57,378 nucleotides of DNA from Planctomycetota bacterium (GTDB lineage: Bacteria; Planctomycetota; Phycisphaerae; Phycisphaerales; SM1A02): the NCBI GenBank assembly GCA_022560875.1, contig JADFSH010000007.1:1-57378 (forward strand). Direction: 5' to 3'. Of this stretch, positions 35,581 through 44,580 are shown one piece after another. The notes beneath the pieces are model-generated. The model was not told the DNA's origin, ran no database searches, and saw only the letters and a program-made list of their open reading frames with translations. A program made the position numbers and the translations under genes. Numbering within the stretch: position 1 is the first letter of the stretch; every line of letters starts with the position of its first letter.

Positions 35581-36318
35581 ATGTTAAAGCTAAAGAATCT
35601 AGAAACAAGACTTCAGGCTGCAATAAAGCAGTTTTGGAAGATACGGGGTTCTCAAAGGAAAAAACAAGGGAAGAAAACGGGTCGAAAAGATTCAGGAAGC
35701 AGGGCGGACGTAACGGGAGGAAAACATGTCGATGGCTTTATAGAACTTGTATATGGATTGCTTGTTGAAAATGGAATTCCAGAAGCGAGTATATTTTGCC
35801 GCTCAAAGATGGAACTCCCCGGATATTTCAGACCTGAAAAGAAGTGGGATCTCCTGATTGTCCTCAACGAGAAATTGGTGGCAGCTATAGAATTCAAGTC
35901 TCAAGTAGGGCCGTCATTCGGAAACAATTACAACAACCGAACAGAAGAAGCGATTGGCAATGCGGTAGACATAAAAACCGCCTATCGAGAGGGAGCGTTT
36001 GCTCCATCGCCGAATCCATGGGTGGGTTTTCTGATGGTGCTTGAAGAAGCAGACGGCTCAATGAAGCAGGTCTCGGTGAAGGAGCCGCATTTTAAAGTGT
36101 TTTCGGAATTCAAAATTGCCTCATATGCAAAACGCTATGAGGAAACACTTACCCGGATGACACGAGAGGGACTTTATGATGGAGCTTGTCTTCTCTTGAC
36201 CGCAAGGCAATCAAAGTCCCCGGGGTTCAGTGAGCCAGGCGTAGAGCTCTCTTTTCGTAGATTCATGTCTTCATTGCTGGGGCATGCAACGGCGGTATTG
36301 CAGGAAAATGAGATGTGA
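35581..36318 (+). CDS. Type II restriction endonuclease, XhoI/PaeR7I family
   Basis: 245 residues, close to XhoI and PaeR7I in length. The nuclease core is D90-x13-E104-F-K106 (K-W-D-L-L-I-V-L … A-I-E-F-K-S-Q), followed by G-P-S-F-G-N-N-Y-N-N-R-T-E-E-A-I-G-N-A, which is characteristic of this family. CTCGAG is the expected target. The gene is AT-richer than its neighbours and is convergent with its methyltransferase, with the two stops touching. Signs of horizontal transfer are clear. Confidence 0.9.
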   Translation: MLKLKNLETRLQAAIKQFWKIRGSQRKKQGKKTGRKDSGSRADVTGGKHVDGFIELVYGLLVENGIPEASIFCRSKMELPGYFRPEKKWDLLIVLNEKLVAAIEFKSQVGPSFGNNYNNRTEEAIGNAVDIKTAYREGAFAPSPNPWVGFLMVLEEADGSMKQVSVKEPHFKVFSEFKIASYAKRYEETLTRMTREGLYDGACLLLTARQSKSPGFSEPGVELSFRRFMSSLLGHATAVLQENEM

Positions 36319-36319
36319 T

Positions 36320-37225
36320 TCATGGTCGTGATCGGATTGAAATTTCTGGAGTAGAGCGACCAAGAAGTCCTTGTGCACCTGCTTGTTTGACTCTCTTGGA
36401 CATCATCTTGAAATATTCCGGATCAATCTCATTGGCGATGCTGTTTCGATCAGCCTTGATCGCGGCAACACTTGTGGTCCCGGTGCCGGCAAACGGATCG
36501 AGCACGGTGTCTTCAGTGAAAGAAAACATGCGAATGAGGCGGTAGGCGAGTTCAATCGGGAAGGGGGCGGGGTGCTGACGCGTAGATGCACCCGTAAGAT
36601 TGGTCCAGATTGGGCGAAACCAATTGCTTTGTTCTTCCTTCGTCAAGCGGGAAGATGCTCTTTGGGCCTCAGTGGGTTTTCGATAGGCACCAGGTTTTCG
36701 AAGCATCAGAATGTATTCCACATCGTTCTTGATGATGGCATTCGGTTCGTACGGCTTGCCCAGAAATCCGCCGCCATTGCCGTTGGTTTCAAATGATGCG
36801 TTCGTTATCTTGTTCCAGAAAATCGGAGTCAGGTAATCAAAACCGATTTCTCTTTCTCGTACAGAGATATCGGCATGCAATGGCAGAACGTGATGCCGGC
36901 CTTTATTTTGCCTCCGTGCAATGCAGACATCGCCAACATTGCAAACCAGGCGTCCACCGGGAACGAGAATTCGGTAGCAATGCTCCCAGACTCGAGCGAG
37001 TTGGTCATGAAAATTACAGTAATCGTCCAAATCTCCCAGTTGATTCGGATGATCGTTGTATTTCTTCAAATTGAAATAGGGGGGCGAGGTCACCACGAGA
37101 TGAATTGATTCATCTTCAATCCAGGACAATTTCCGCGCATCACCAAGATTGAGAAGATGATGAGTAGCTGGCCCAGCGTAAGGCCGTGGTTCAGGTATGG
37201 CGGTTGCCTGTTGTTGTGTCGCCAT
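36320..37225 (-). CDS. Type II DNA methyltransferase (beta class), partner of the XhoI-like enzyme
   Basis: 301 residues. The catalytic motif T-S-P-P-Y (46-50) precedes the SAM motif D-P-F-A-G-T-G-T-T (243-251), which is the beta-class order. S-P-P-Y is usual in N4-cytosine enzymes, whereas the methylase of PaeR7I is a gamma-class N6-adenine enzyme, so this pairing is a swap. It is convergent with the endonuclease gene. The ATG at 37225 begins M-A-T-Q-Q-Q; the longer frame to 37294 is less likely. AT-richer than the core genes. Confidence 0.9.
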   Translation of the reverse strand: MATQQQATAIPEPRPYAGPATHHLLNLGDARKLSWIEDESIHLVVTSPPYFNLKKYNDHPNQLGDLDDYCNFHDQLARVWEHCYRILVPGGRLVCNVGDVCIARRQNKGRHHVLPLHADISVREREIGFDYLTPIFWNKITNASFETNGNGGGFLGKPYEPNAIIKNDVEYILMLRKPGAYRKPTEAQRASSRLTKEEQSNWFRPIWTNLTGASTRQHPAPFPIELAYRLIRMFSFTEDTVLDPFAGTGTTSVAAIKADRNSIANEIDPEYFKMMSKRVKQAGAQGLLGRSTPEISIRSRP

Positions 37226-37445
37226 ACCTTTTACTCCATTGCAGATGCGGGTTCGCTGTTTGTTTGGGTTGCGGGTAATGATACAGAAGTGCAAGCCAGT
37301 TGTGATGGGTTTGAGATGGATTCTTCAGGATTTTAGTGTTTAGCGAAGATCGTTAGTACAAGCTCCTGCCAATAGACACATTATGGATATGTGCAGTGGG
37401 TGGGTTATTTGGATCACAAGATGCCCTACGGGTTACCATGCCTGC

Positions 37446-38348
37446 ATGACGGCTGGTCACCCCATCACCCTCCGCCTCGCCCACAGCCCTGATCCTGATG
37501 ATGCATTCATGTGGTGGCCGCTGTTTGCCATTGACGGCGAGCCGCCGCGGGTGGATACCGGGCGTTTCAGTTTCGAGCCGGTGATGCAGGACATTGAGAC
37601 GCTGAACCAGCGGTCGGCGAGCGGGGAGATGGAGATCACCGCCATCAGCGTCGCACAGTATCCCCACGTCAAGGATATTTACGCCTTTACCTCCTGCGGC
37701 TCATCCATGGGTGACAACTATGGGCCGAAGCTGGTGAGCCGCGAGCCGATGACGCTGGAGGACATGCGGACTTCGCCGGTCAAGGTTGCCATTCCCGGCG
37801 AGCGGACCTCGGCGTTCGGCACGCTCAGCCTGATGCTGGGCAAGGGGGGGTTCCCCTTCGAAGTGATCGAATTCGACAGAATCATCGACGTGGTGGTGAG
37901 CGGCGAATTTCCTGCGGGGCTGATCATCCACGAAGGCCAGCTCACGTTCGAGGATGCCGGGCTTCATCTGGTCGCGGATGTCGGGGAGTGGTGGACCGGC
38001 AAGACAAACCTGCCCCTGCCGCTGGGGGGGAATGTGATCCGCCGCGATCTGGAGGAAGCCCACGGCCCGGGAACCCTCCGCGAGATCACCAGGCTGCTCG
38101 CCCGATCCCTGGAGTACGCCCTGGCCCATCGCGAGGAATCGATCGCATACGCCATGAGATATGCCCGGGACATGGGTGCCGCTCGTGCCGACGAGTTCAT
38201 CTCCATGTACGTCAACAAGTGGACGCTGGATTTCGGGGAGCAGGGCCGAGCAGCAGTCCGGGCGTTCCTGGGGGAACTGGCACGGGCTGACCTGACCCCT
38301 GATCCGGGAGAGGTGGATTTCATCTCCACGGCGGTAGAATCGGTTTAG
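37446..38348 (+). CDS. mqnD: 1,4-dihydroxy-6-naphthoate synthase
   Basis: MqnD forms 1,4-dihydroxy-6-naphthoate from cyclic de-hypoxanthine futalosine in the futalosine route to menaquinone. The 300 residues fit the periplasmic-binding-protein-like fold; A-H-S-P-D-P-D-D-A-F-M-W-W-P-L near the N-terminus, G-E-R-T-S-A-F near 118, I-I-H-E-G-Q-L-T near 160 and L-P-L-P-L-G-G-N near 190 are family motifs. The ATG at 37446 gives the family N-terminus. Other mqn genes are not in the window. Confidence 0.93.
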   Translation: MTAGHPITLRLAHSPDPDDAFMWWPLFAIDGEPPRVDTGRFSFEPVMQDIETLNQRSASGEMEITAISVAQYPHVKDIYAFTSCGSSMGDNYGPKLVSREPMTLEDMRTSPVKVAIPGERTSAFGTLSLMLGKGGFPFEVIEFDRIIDVVVSGEFPAGLIIHEGQLTFEDAGLHLVADVGEWWTGKTNLPLPLGGNVIRRDLEEAHGPGTLREITRLLARSLEYALAHREESIAYAMRYARDMGAARADEFISMYVNKWTLDFGEQGRAAVRAFLGELARADLTPDPGEVDFISTAVESV

Positions 38349-38392
38349 ACCCCGAAATAAGTCCTTAATAGTGAAGATAGGAAAGATTTTCC

Positions 38393-38422
38393 TTGCGAGG
38401 AGACCGCTTCCTGAGGTATTCT
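38393..38422 (+). promoter_or_regulatory. Candidate sigma-70 promoter for the ACT protein
   Basis: TTGCGA (38393-38398) and TATTCT (38417-38422) are 18 bp apart, 80 bp before the start codon. It rests on the match to consensus alone. Confidence 0.3.
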
Positions 38423-38501
38423 CTCTGTGGAGTGAATTAACTGCCTCGGATGACCCCGGGGATCGATCACGAGCGATCAGTATCGACCGGGGGAACGATC
38501 C

Positions 38502-38978
38502 ATGAGTCAAATGGTCCCGCAATCTACCGCTGAGTCCTACGCACCGCCATCGGTACGTCAGTTCAGTGTGTTTCTGGATAACCGGGTGGGCAAGCTTCTG
38601 GAGATGGTCGAGCTGTTCGACGATGCCTCCGACGTCCATCTGTGCGGCTTCAGTGTGCTGGAATCATCTGATTATGCGGTGGTTCGGATCATTCCCAGCA
38701 ACGCCGATGCGGCCCGGGCCTTGCTCCGTGAGCACAACATGGCCTTTTCCGAAGTCGATCTGCTGATCGTCGAGCTGTGCGAGGGCCAGACGCTCTCCCG
38801 CATGTGCCTGTATCTGCTGGGGGCGGAATTGAGCATCCGTTTCGCATATCCCTTGATGCTGCGTCCCAGAGGTGACAATACGCCGACCATCGCCTTGGCG
38901 GTGGATGATCATGTGCTGGCGGGGGTCATTCTGAGACAGAAGTCATTCCGGCTTCTGGGTGAGGCGGAACTGCCGTAG
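38502..38978 (+). CDS. Tandem ACT-domain protein
   Basis: 158 residues. Two ACT-like halves: about 19-85 (F-S-V-F-L-D-N-R-V-G-K-L-L-E-M-V-E-L-F) and about 90-155. The first carries the N-x-x-G-K-L ligand-site pattern. Such stand-alone proteins bind amino acids and regulate transport or biosynthesis; the ligand is unknown. No partner enzyme lies next to it. Confidence 0.8.
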   Translation: MSQMVPQSTAESYAPPSVRQFSVFLDNRVGKLLEMVELFDDASDVHLCGFSVLESSDYAVVRIIPSNADAARALLREHNMAFSEVDLLIVELCEGQTLSRMCLYLLGAELSIRFAYPLMLRPRGDNTPTIALAVDDHVLAGVILRQKSFRLLGEAELP

Positions 38979-39009
38979 GGGGTCGATCACACGATACGAT
39001 CAAATAAAA

Positions 39010-39031
39010 AGCGTCCGCCGAGGCGGACGCT
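39010..39031 (-). terminator. Rho-independent terminator of the histone-like gene
   Basis: A GC-rich stem (39010-39019 with 39022-39031) and minus-strand T run TTTTTATTT lie 30 bp past the stop codon. Confidence 0.85.
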
Positions 39032-39061
39032 GTGGTCGTTTAAAAAACAACGCAAAGCTGA

Positions 39062-39661
39062 TCAGGCAGCTCTGCGATAACGACGGGTGCTGGAACGACG
39101 CTTGGCGGTCGGGAACTTGTAGCTTCCACGACTGGTGGTCTTGCGACCGACGGGCTTACGAGTGGTCTTGCGTCTCTTCGACCTGATTGTGGTCTTGCGC
39201 TTCTTGGCCTTGGTTGTGGTGCGCTTCCTGGTCGTTGACTTACGCCCTGTCTTGCGGACCTTTCTCTTCTTCTTGCCGGTGGTGGCGCTGATCTGCTTGG
39301 CGAAGAACTTACGGCAGAACGCCATGAATTCCTGCTGGCTGCCACAATGATTCTTGAGCTGCTCAGGGGTGCAGAAACCGGAGCTGATGAACCAATCGAT
39401 GAAGCACTGCCACATGTTGTGCTGGCATTCGTTGCGGACTGTTGCAGTACCCTTCTTGCATTTTTCGCTGGTCCAGTAGACAAACTGGCCGTTGAACTTC
39501 TGACGGAAGCAGAGTCCAGCCTTGAACAGTGATTCGAAGACCATCTTGGGGCTCTTCTTGCTGTTCTTGGCGATGGTGTTGACGGCGACACCGCAGGGGG
39601 TGCCGAGCTTCATCGCTGACTTGAAGGACGAAGCGTAAGGTGACTTGTGATTCGTAGGCAT
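39062..39661 (-). CDS. Cys-rich protein with histone-H1-like basic tail
   Basis: 199 residues in two parts. Residues 1-120 form a folded-looking domain with about eight cysteines (T-P-C-G, L-C-F-R, K-C-K-K, E-C-Q-H, Q-C-F-I, F-C-T-P, H-C-G-S, F-C-R-K) and W/F-rich helices. Residues 125-199 are Lys/Arg/Thr/Ser repeats (K-K-R-K, K-A-K-K-R-K-T-T) like bacterial H1/Hc tails. A nucleoid or RNA-binding role is likely. SD CAGGAG lies upstream of the ATG. It is a monocistron with a strong terminator, as expected for an abundant protein. The N-terminal domain is not recognised. Confidence 0.85.
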   Translation of the reverse strand: MPTNHKSPYASSFKSAMKLGTPCGVAVNTIAKNSKKSPKMVFESLFKAGLCFRQKFNGQFVYWTSEKCKKGTATVRNECQHNMWQCFIDWFISSGFCTPEQLKNHCGSQQEFMAFCRKFFAKQISATTGKKKRKVRKTGRKSTTRKRTTTKAKKRKTTIRSKRRKTTRKPVGRKTTSRGSYKFPTAKRRSSTRRYRRAA

Positions 39662-40002
39662 AACTTGAATTCTCCTGATGATTCACTTAGCCCCGCGATG
39701 TCTCACTCTGGACACCTTTAGCTGGGGCATGGTTCAAACATTCGGGCAGGAATTGCCCCTTGGAATCTTGCCCATCGACCTATAAAGCCCGCCGAATCAG
39801 GAATCAGTATTATTTTTTCGAAATAATGCGATGGGATTGAAGTCTGGATCCGTTCCGACCTTTGCCCGACGGCTGATCGATAGCAATCAGGCAAGTCCAG
39901 AATTCGGATCTCGCGATCGGTCTGGGATTTGTCGTGGTCTCCCCGAAGACTCTTTTCCGGCCAACACGGCCCTTTACACAGGTGATCGACCCCGATCAGG
40001 TT
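39662..40002. other. 341-bp spacer with AT-rich dyad
   Basis: It holds the promoter region of the histone-like gene. An AT-rich imperfect palindrome (attattttttcgaaataat) lies near 39809-39827. No gene recognised. Confidence 0.5.
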
Positions 40003-41370
40003 TCACTCTTGTTTGTTCTGTTTGTCGCCAGGATCGATAAAGTCCGAGGTCTTCGAATTGAGTTCAATGCGGGTTGGACCGGCGCTCAGGGGGATTTTTT
40101 CGGGGATATAGTCGTGATCCCGTTTTCGGACGATATTGATAACTTCGATTCGATCGTCCTGTTGCAGCAGACGCGCGGTATTCAGTCCGCTCAGGATCCG
40201 CCCGAAAACCGTGTTCTTGCCGTTGAACATGGGAAGGGGGGTATGCGTGAAGTAGAACTGACACCCGGCAGTATTCGGGATCGGCGATTTGGCCATGGCC
40301 AGAGAGCCGGCAAAATGTTTTCGATGATTCTCGGCAAAGTGCTCATCACGAATGTAATACCCCGGGGTGCCATCTCCCAATATGCCGGTCGCGCCGGGTT
40401 TCGAGTTGGGATCTCCGGCCTGGGCCAATAAATTGGGCAGGACATTGTGAAACCTGGTTCCGGCATAAAATTTCTCTTCACTGAGGGCAATGAAATTTGC
40501 GACGGTGTTGGGGGCCTCATTTTCAAACAGTTCCACGACAATAAGCCCTCGGGTCGTGATGATTTCGGCACGGGGCAGATCATTCGCTTCCTCTTCTCGG
40601 GCGCGTATTTCCTGCTCTTGCTGCCAGTATTCAAGGTACTGCCTCATATCGACGAGTAACGCCTCCGCCGCATCCTTGAACGGGCGCTCTTGGTCGGAAA
40701 CATCATCGGGAATGGACTCAAGTACGGAGATGGCTTCCTCAAACCGGTGATCGGCGAATAACGCGTCGGAGAGCAACACCGCGGCTTCGGGAAACTCGCC
40801 GAAATCAAACTCATAACGCTGCAGTATCGTAATCGCGCGCGCGTAAAGGTTTCGCTCCTTAAGCTGACGCGAATGCGTGAGCCGTATTTCCGTATTTTCC
40901 GGATACAGATTAACCAGGCGATCGTACGCGCGATCGGCCCGGCTATAGTCGGCCTTCTGGAAGAAGTAATCGGCCCAGGAGAGACCGAGGGTGGCTTCAT
41001 CCGGGTTGAGCATCATCAGACCTTCATAGAGCTGGTCAATCCGAGGGTCATCTTTCAGCCACAGCGCCAGCTGAAGCTCATACATCAAGCCTTTTTGATG
41101 TTCCGGGTTTGTCTCGTTGAAACTTGAAAACCGCTCTCGGAGCAGGGTCACCGTCGGACGATCTTTGTCCGACATGCCACCTTGATTTCTCAACGAGTAA
41201 TAGAGATTGTTGAACGACTTCTTCAGAGGATCAAGCTCATCCGCTGCTGACGTGAGCGATGCATCCGAGACCGCGGCAAGATCGATCACCGAGTCCGATT
41301 GGGCCAGCGTGATCCCCGCAGGAGCGAGCATCACCAGCAAAGCCGAAAGTCGTTTAAAAGCGTGGTTCAT
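40003..41370 (-). CDS. Exported cyclophilin-type peptidyl-prolyl isomerase with TPR region
   Basis: 455 residues with a signal peptide (cleavage near T-L-A-Q). TPR-like helices (about 60-255) are followed by a cyclophilin domain (about 262-430): F-H-N-V-L-P, Q-A-G-D-P-N, A-M-A-K-S-P-I-P-N-T-A-G-C-Q-F-Y-F-T, and V-F-G-R-I. The catalytic Arg of the F-H-R/N position is here R-F-H-N with R preceding F-H. It probably folds exported proteins. Confidence 0.9.
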   Translation of the reverse strand: MNHAFKRLSALLVMLAPAGITLAQSDSVIDLAAVSDASLTSAADELDPLKKSFNNLYYSLRNQGGMSDKDRPTVTLLRERFSSFNETNPEHQKGLMYELQLALWLKDDPRIDQLYEGLMMLNPDEATLGLSWADYFFQKADYSRADRAYDRLVNLYPENTEIRLTHSRQLKERNLYARAITILQRYEFDFGEFPEAAVLLSDALFADHRFEEAISVLESIPDDVSDQERPFKDAAEALLVDMRQYLEYWQQEQEIRAREEEANDLPRAEIITTRGLIVVELFENEAPNTVANFIALSEEKFYAGTRFHNVLPNLLAQAGDPNSKPGATGILGDGTPGYYIRDEHFAENHRKHFAGSLAMAKSPIPNTAGCQFYFTHTPLPMFNGKNTVFGRILSGLNTARLLQQDDRIEVINIVRKRDHDYIPEKIPLSAGPTRIELNSKTSDFIDPGDKQNKQE

Positions 41371-41451
41371 CCGTCATTCCTCTGGGAAGTGAAGTTGGTC
41401 AAATCAACGATCAATAGGGTAGCACCGAAGCCGCATTGAGTCAGTACCGAC

Positions 41452-42258
41452 TCAGGGGACCGGATATGAGCAACTGGTCCGGTCCGTCTCCCATATCGTG
41501 ACCCGTTCCAGACGGCCCCCGATACGATCGATAGGCTGGAGCAACAGGTCATGGCAGACCTTGGCGATGTGCTCGACGGAAGGGTTGAGCGTCGCAAACT
41601 CAGGTGTGTCCAGGTTCAAGTGGGTATGGTCGAAACGCTGGATCACCTGCTCGTTGACGATGCGTTCCAGGCCGGCCAGATCGAGTCTCAGTCCATCAAG
41701 GTTATCGATGAGAGAGGTCGAAGCATCGACCTGAAGACGATAATTGTGCCCGTGGCCATTGGGATTATTGCACTTGCCGAACGTCTCCTGATTGCCTTGC
41801 TCATCCAGAGTGGGACTGTGCAGCCGGTGGGCCGCGGCAAAGTCAAACTGCTGGCTGATCAGGAATCGATCCATGGTGTCGGCTTTCATCGAGAGTGAAT
41901 AGTAGGGGCTCAATCGCCAGCGAATCGACGAGACCGAGCTATCCAACGACTCCTGGATGGCGCGCATGGTCTCGGCCAGCACCACAGATGGCTCCTGATC
42001 GGGTTGTTCAAGGACCACCCGGCGAATCAGGGGAATCGCCCGATCCCGCACCGCCTCGTCAATTGCGGAGATGTTCATCACGTAGCCGGTCGTGGGATCG
42101 GGTTCGCCTCGACAGTTCACTTCAATCTCGTAATACACCCCGATGCCGTCCATGCTCGGAAAGGCCGCGAATGTGTTGTGACGCACATCTCGAGATGGTC
42201 TCGCCCGTGAAAGATTGATGCAGAAGCGGACAGTGCGAGTGAGTTCAAACATGTTCAC
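41452..42258 (-). CDS. Tandem 6-pyruvoyl-tetrahydropterin synthase / QueD-like fusion
   Basis: 268 residues, twice the single-domain length. The C-terminal half (about 130-268) keeps the zinc and catalytic set: A-A-A-H-R-L-H, then G-K-C-N-N-P-N-G-H-G-H-N-Y with the nucleophilic Cys, and D-H-T-H-L-N. The N-terminal half (about 1-125) has the same fold pattern but lacks the Cys and zinc His residues, so it is probably structural. Product: 6-carboxy- or pyruvoyl-tetrahydropterin (queuosine or pterin route). Confidence 0.85.
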   Translation of the reverse strand: MNMFELTRTVRFCINLSRARPSRDVRHNTFAAFPSMDGIGVYYEIEVNCRGEPDPTTGYVMNISAIDEAVRDRAIPLIRRVVLEQPDQEPSVVLAETMRAIQESLDSSVSSIRWRLSPYYSLSMKADTMDRFLISQQFDFAAAHRLHSPTLDEQGNQETFGKCNNPNGHGHNYRLQVDASTSLIDNLDGLRLDLAGLERIVNEQVIQRFDHTHLNLDTPEFATLNPSVEHIAKVCHDLLLQPIDRIGGRLERVTIWETDRTSCSYPVP

Positions 42259-42451
42259 AAGAGGATGATATCAATCTGAAACAGTGGATAACCGGACAGT
42301 CGGATTGGTGAACCGGTCGGTTGCCGGTTTCAGATATCATTGTAGATCATCCAGTTGGGAAGACCCGGCTGGGAGAATTTGGTCGATAGATTCTGTAACC
42401 CACTTGGTTTATGCTTGCCAATGGTGAAAAATGTACGAACCTTGCCTTGGA

Positions 42452-43342
42452 ATGAAAAGAGCTTCTCGTATTGTCGGACAGGGTTTGACACTCCTCCTGG
42501 CGGGTGTCCTTCTGGTCAGTTGTGCCTTTTGGGAGCGGGAGGGCTATGCACCGCGTGTGAATAAGTCGGTGAGAATGTCGCGAAACCCGATCCAGGCCCG
42601 GACTCAGGCCCAAACCCCCACTCGGACCCGAGCCCGACCACGGGCTTCGATCCAGAACCGTCCTCGCCCGGATGCGGCTACCCCAACCCCGAATGTTCCC
42701 GCCAATCCGCCAGCGAATCGAAAGATTCAGCCCTATGAGGGTCTGACGGTGTATCCGGATCGGCACATCCTTGAGATCGAGGCAGTTGTATGCCTTGATG
42801 GGGGATGGCTCGAACAGATCGCCTGCTCACCCGGCACACGCGAGCATGAATCGCTGATGACCATCAAGGCCAAGCCGAGCGAGGTCCATGCCGCGCTTCT
42901 TCTGGCGGGCCACAAACCGGGAAAGCCCGGCAAGTGGATCTACGAGGAGGACAAATATCAAACGGTCCCGCCCCAGGGCCATGCGGTAATGGTCTTTGTC
43001 CGTTATCAGAATGAAGACGAGAAGATGATCGAAGTGCCGATCCGTAACTGGATCAGCGACCATCAGGGTAACCATGACTTCCCCCAGACGCCGTGGGTCT
43101 TTGGCGGGTCGCGTTTCGCGGCGAATCCCGAGGGCATGGAACCGGGCGAGTACTACATCGCGGACTACAGCGGCTCAATCATCGGGCTTGTGACCTTTGG
43201 CGACGAGGTGTTGGGTTTCGCCCAGGTGATCTCGGATCAGGAGGTGGTGAGCCCGCCGGAATGGGTGGTCAACGAGGATGCGATCCCAGCCGTGGGGACG
43301 CAAGTGACGATCGTGATTCGTCCGATGACAAGAAAAAATTAG
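42452..43342 (+). CDS. YdjY-domain lipoprotein
   Basis: 296 residues. Lipobox L-L-V-S-C, then a Thr/Arg/Pro-rich linker with T-Q-A-Q-T-P-T-R-T-R-A-R (about 35-85), then a domain of about 200 residues with C-L-D-G-G-W-L-E-Q and K-P-S-E-V-H-A-A-L-L-L-A-G, typical of YdjY-type extracytoplasmic proteins. The ATG at 42452 begins the signal peptide. Its 3' end overlaps the convergent zinc-ribbon gene by 4 bp. Function unknown. Confidence 0.78.
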   Translation: MKRASRIVGQGLTLLLAGVLLVSCAFWEREGYAPRVNKSVRMSRNPIQARTQAQTPTRTRARPRASIQNRPRPDAATPTPNVPANPPANRKIQPYEGLTVYPDRHILEIEAVVCLDGGWLEQIACSPGTREHESLMTIKAKPSEVHAALLLAGHKPGKPGKWIYEEDKYQTVPPQGHAVMVFVRYQNEDEKMIEVPIRNWISDHQGNHDFPQTPWVFGGSRFAANPEGMEPGEYYIADYSGSIIGLVTFGDEVLGFAQVISDQEVVSPPEWVVNEDAIPAVGTQVTIVIRPMTRKN

Positions 43343-44043
43343 CCGACGAATAGGGGAGCGGCAGCCGGCGTACCGCACTCCGGGCAGCGTTCGTGATTGA
43401 CGCCCCTGAGGTCATAGTTGCATCGGGGGCATCTGCCATGACGGATTCGCCAGCCTTTTCGGGCGCGTCTGGTTCCGCCACTGAGTAACCAGAGCAGTGT
43501 CGCATATAGCGATGAATTAACCATCAGACCCGGCCAGATAGGTCTTGTAGGGAGGGCAATATACTCCCGGCCTGTGCTTCTAGGTTGCGGTATTCTGTAG
43601 ACCGCGATCCCTTCAACTATGTTCAAATGCGAATCCCCTATCCGACGTGGTTGGTTGATATATGTGGCGAAAAGGGCTCGCATCGGCCAACCCCGGGCTA
43701 CCTCAAGCAGGCGCCATGTAACCTGGTCCTTGCGATTCGGCGGAGGCGGTTTGTTCATGCGGCTCCACGATGGCACGGTTGCTCCCATGGGGATTCCACG
43801 AATCACAGGACCACTGGTGCTGGGCCTAGCGGTGATGCTGGTGTATGTGATGTGTTCGGACTGCGTAAAATTCCAATGTGGCTCGCCAGTTGATGTCTGC
43901 CCGGTGCTGATGCCCCGTGGGAAACTACTCTTGCCGATCTTCAGATTCCGTAACGGGGGCACAGCGGGAATCCAGGCGATAGCGATAGTCATCAGCAATC
44001 CCGCCAGAAGCCATAGGAGGATTATACGGAAGGGCCGTCCCAT
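43339..44043 (-). CDS. Membrane protein with C-terminal zinc ribbon
   Basis: 234 residues. A hydrophobic N-terminal helix (about 5-24), a long extracytoplasmic region, another hydrophobic segment (about 170-188) and a cytoplasmic C-terminus with C-P-R-C-N-Y-D-L-R-G then C-P-E-C-G. This zinc-ribbon motif is frequent in planctomycete membrane proteins. Not recognised beyond that. Longer in-frame start at 44064 possible. Confidence 0.72.
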   Translation of the reverse strand: MGRPFRIILLWLLAGLLMTIAIAWIPAVPPLRNLKIGKSSFPRGISTGQTSTGEPHWNFTQSEHITYTSITARPSTSGPVIRGIPMGATVPSWSRMNKPPPPNRKDQVTWRLLEVARGWPMRALFATYINQPRRIGDSHLNIVEGIAVYRIPQPRSTGREYIALPTRPIWPGLMVNSSLYATLLWLLSGGTRRARKGWRIRHGRCPRCNYDLRGVNHERCPECGTPAAAPLFVG

Positions 44044-44075
44044 GCTGAATGAAACGCCTGACAAGCCAAATCATT

Positions 44076-44567
44076 TCATTTGCCGGTCAGTGACAGCCGT
44101 CGCGCTGCAGTCAGTGCGATCGCGATCGCGTCCGCCACGTCGAAAGGGGAGGGGGGTTCGGCCAGTCCGAGTTGCTTCGCGACTGCCAGTTGGACTTGCT
44201 CTTTCGTCGCGTGGCCGTAGCCGGTGATCGCCTTCTTGACTTCCGTGGCGGGAAGCTCGTCGATGGTGACGCCCTTGATCTGGCCCGCCAGCAGGATCAC
44301 TCCCCGGGCGTGGCCCATGAGCACCGAGGTTTGGGCGTGCTTGTAATGTGAATAGAGCTTCTCGACCACCATCACCTCCGGCTTCAATTCCTCGATGACC
44401 TGGCTGAGATCTTCAAAGAGCTGCCCGAGACGGTAGGGGATCGACTGATCGGCATCGAGTCGCAACACGCCCCCCTCAATCAGTGTCGGCTCAGGATTGT
44501 TCTCCGACAGCTCAACGCATCCATAGCCGGTGAGTCGAAGACCGGGATCAATGCCGAGAATCTTCAT
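44076..44567 (-). CDS. ruvC: Holliday junction resolvase RuvC
   Basis: RuvC cuts Holliday junctions with RuvAB. The 163 residues match the family: catalytic D7 (I-L-G-I-D-P-G-L), E in V-V-E-K-L near residue 69, and the D-V-A-D-A-I-A-I-A acidic pair near 144-147. The ATG at 44567 opens M-K-I-L-G-I-D-P-G. ruvA and ruvB are not adjacent. Confidence 0.96.
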   Translation of the reverse strand: MKILGIDPGLRLTGYGCVELSENNPEPTLIEGGVLRLDADQSIPYRLGQLFEDLSQVIEELKPEVMVVEKLYSHYKHAQTSVLMGHARGVILLAGQIKGVTIDELPATEVKKAITGYGHATKEQVQLAVAKQLGLAEPPSPFDVADAIAIALTAARRLSLTGK

Positions 44568-44580
44568 TGAAGAGGGGATT

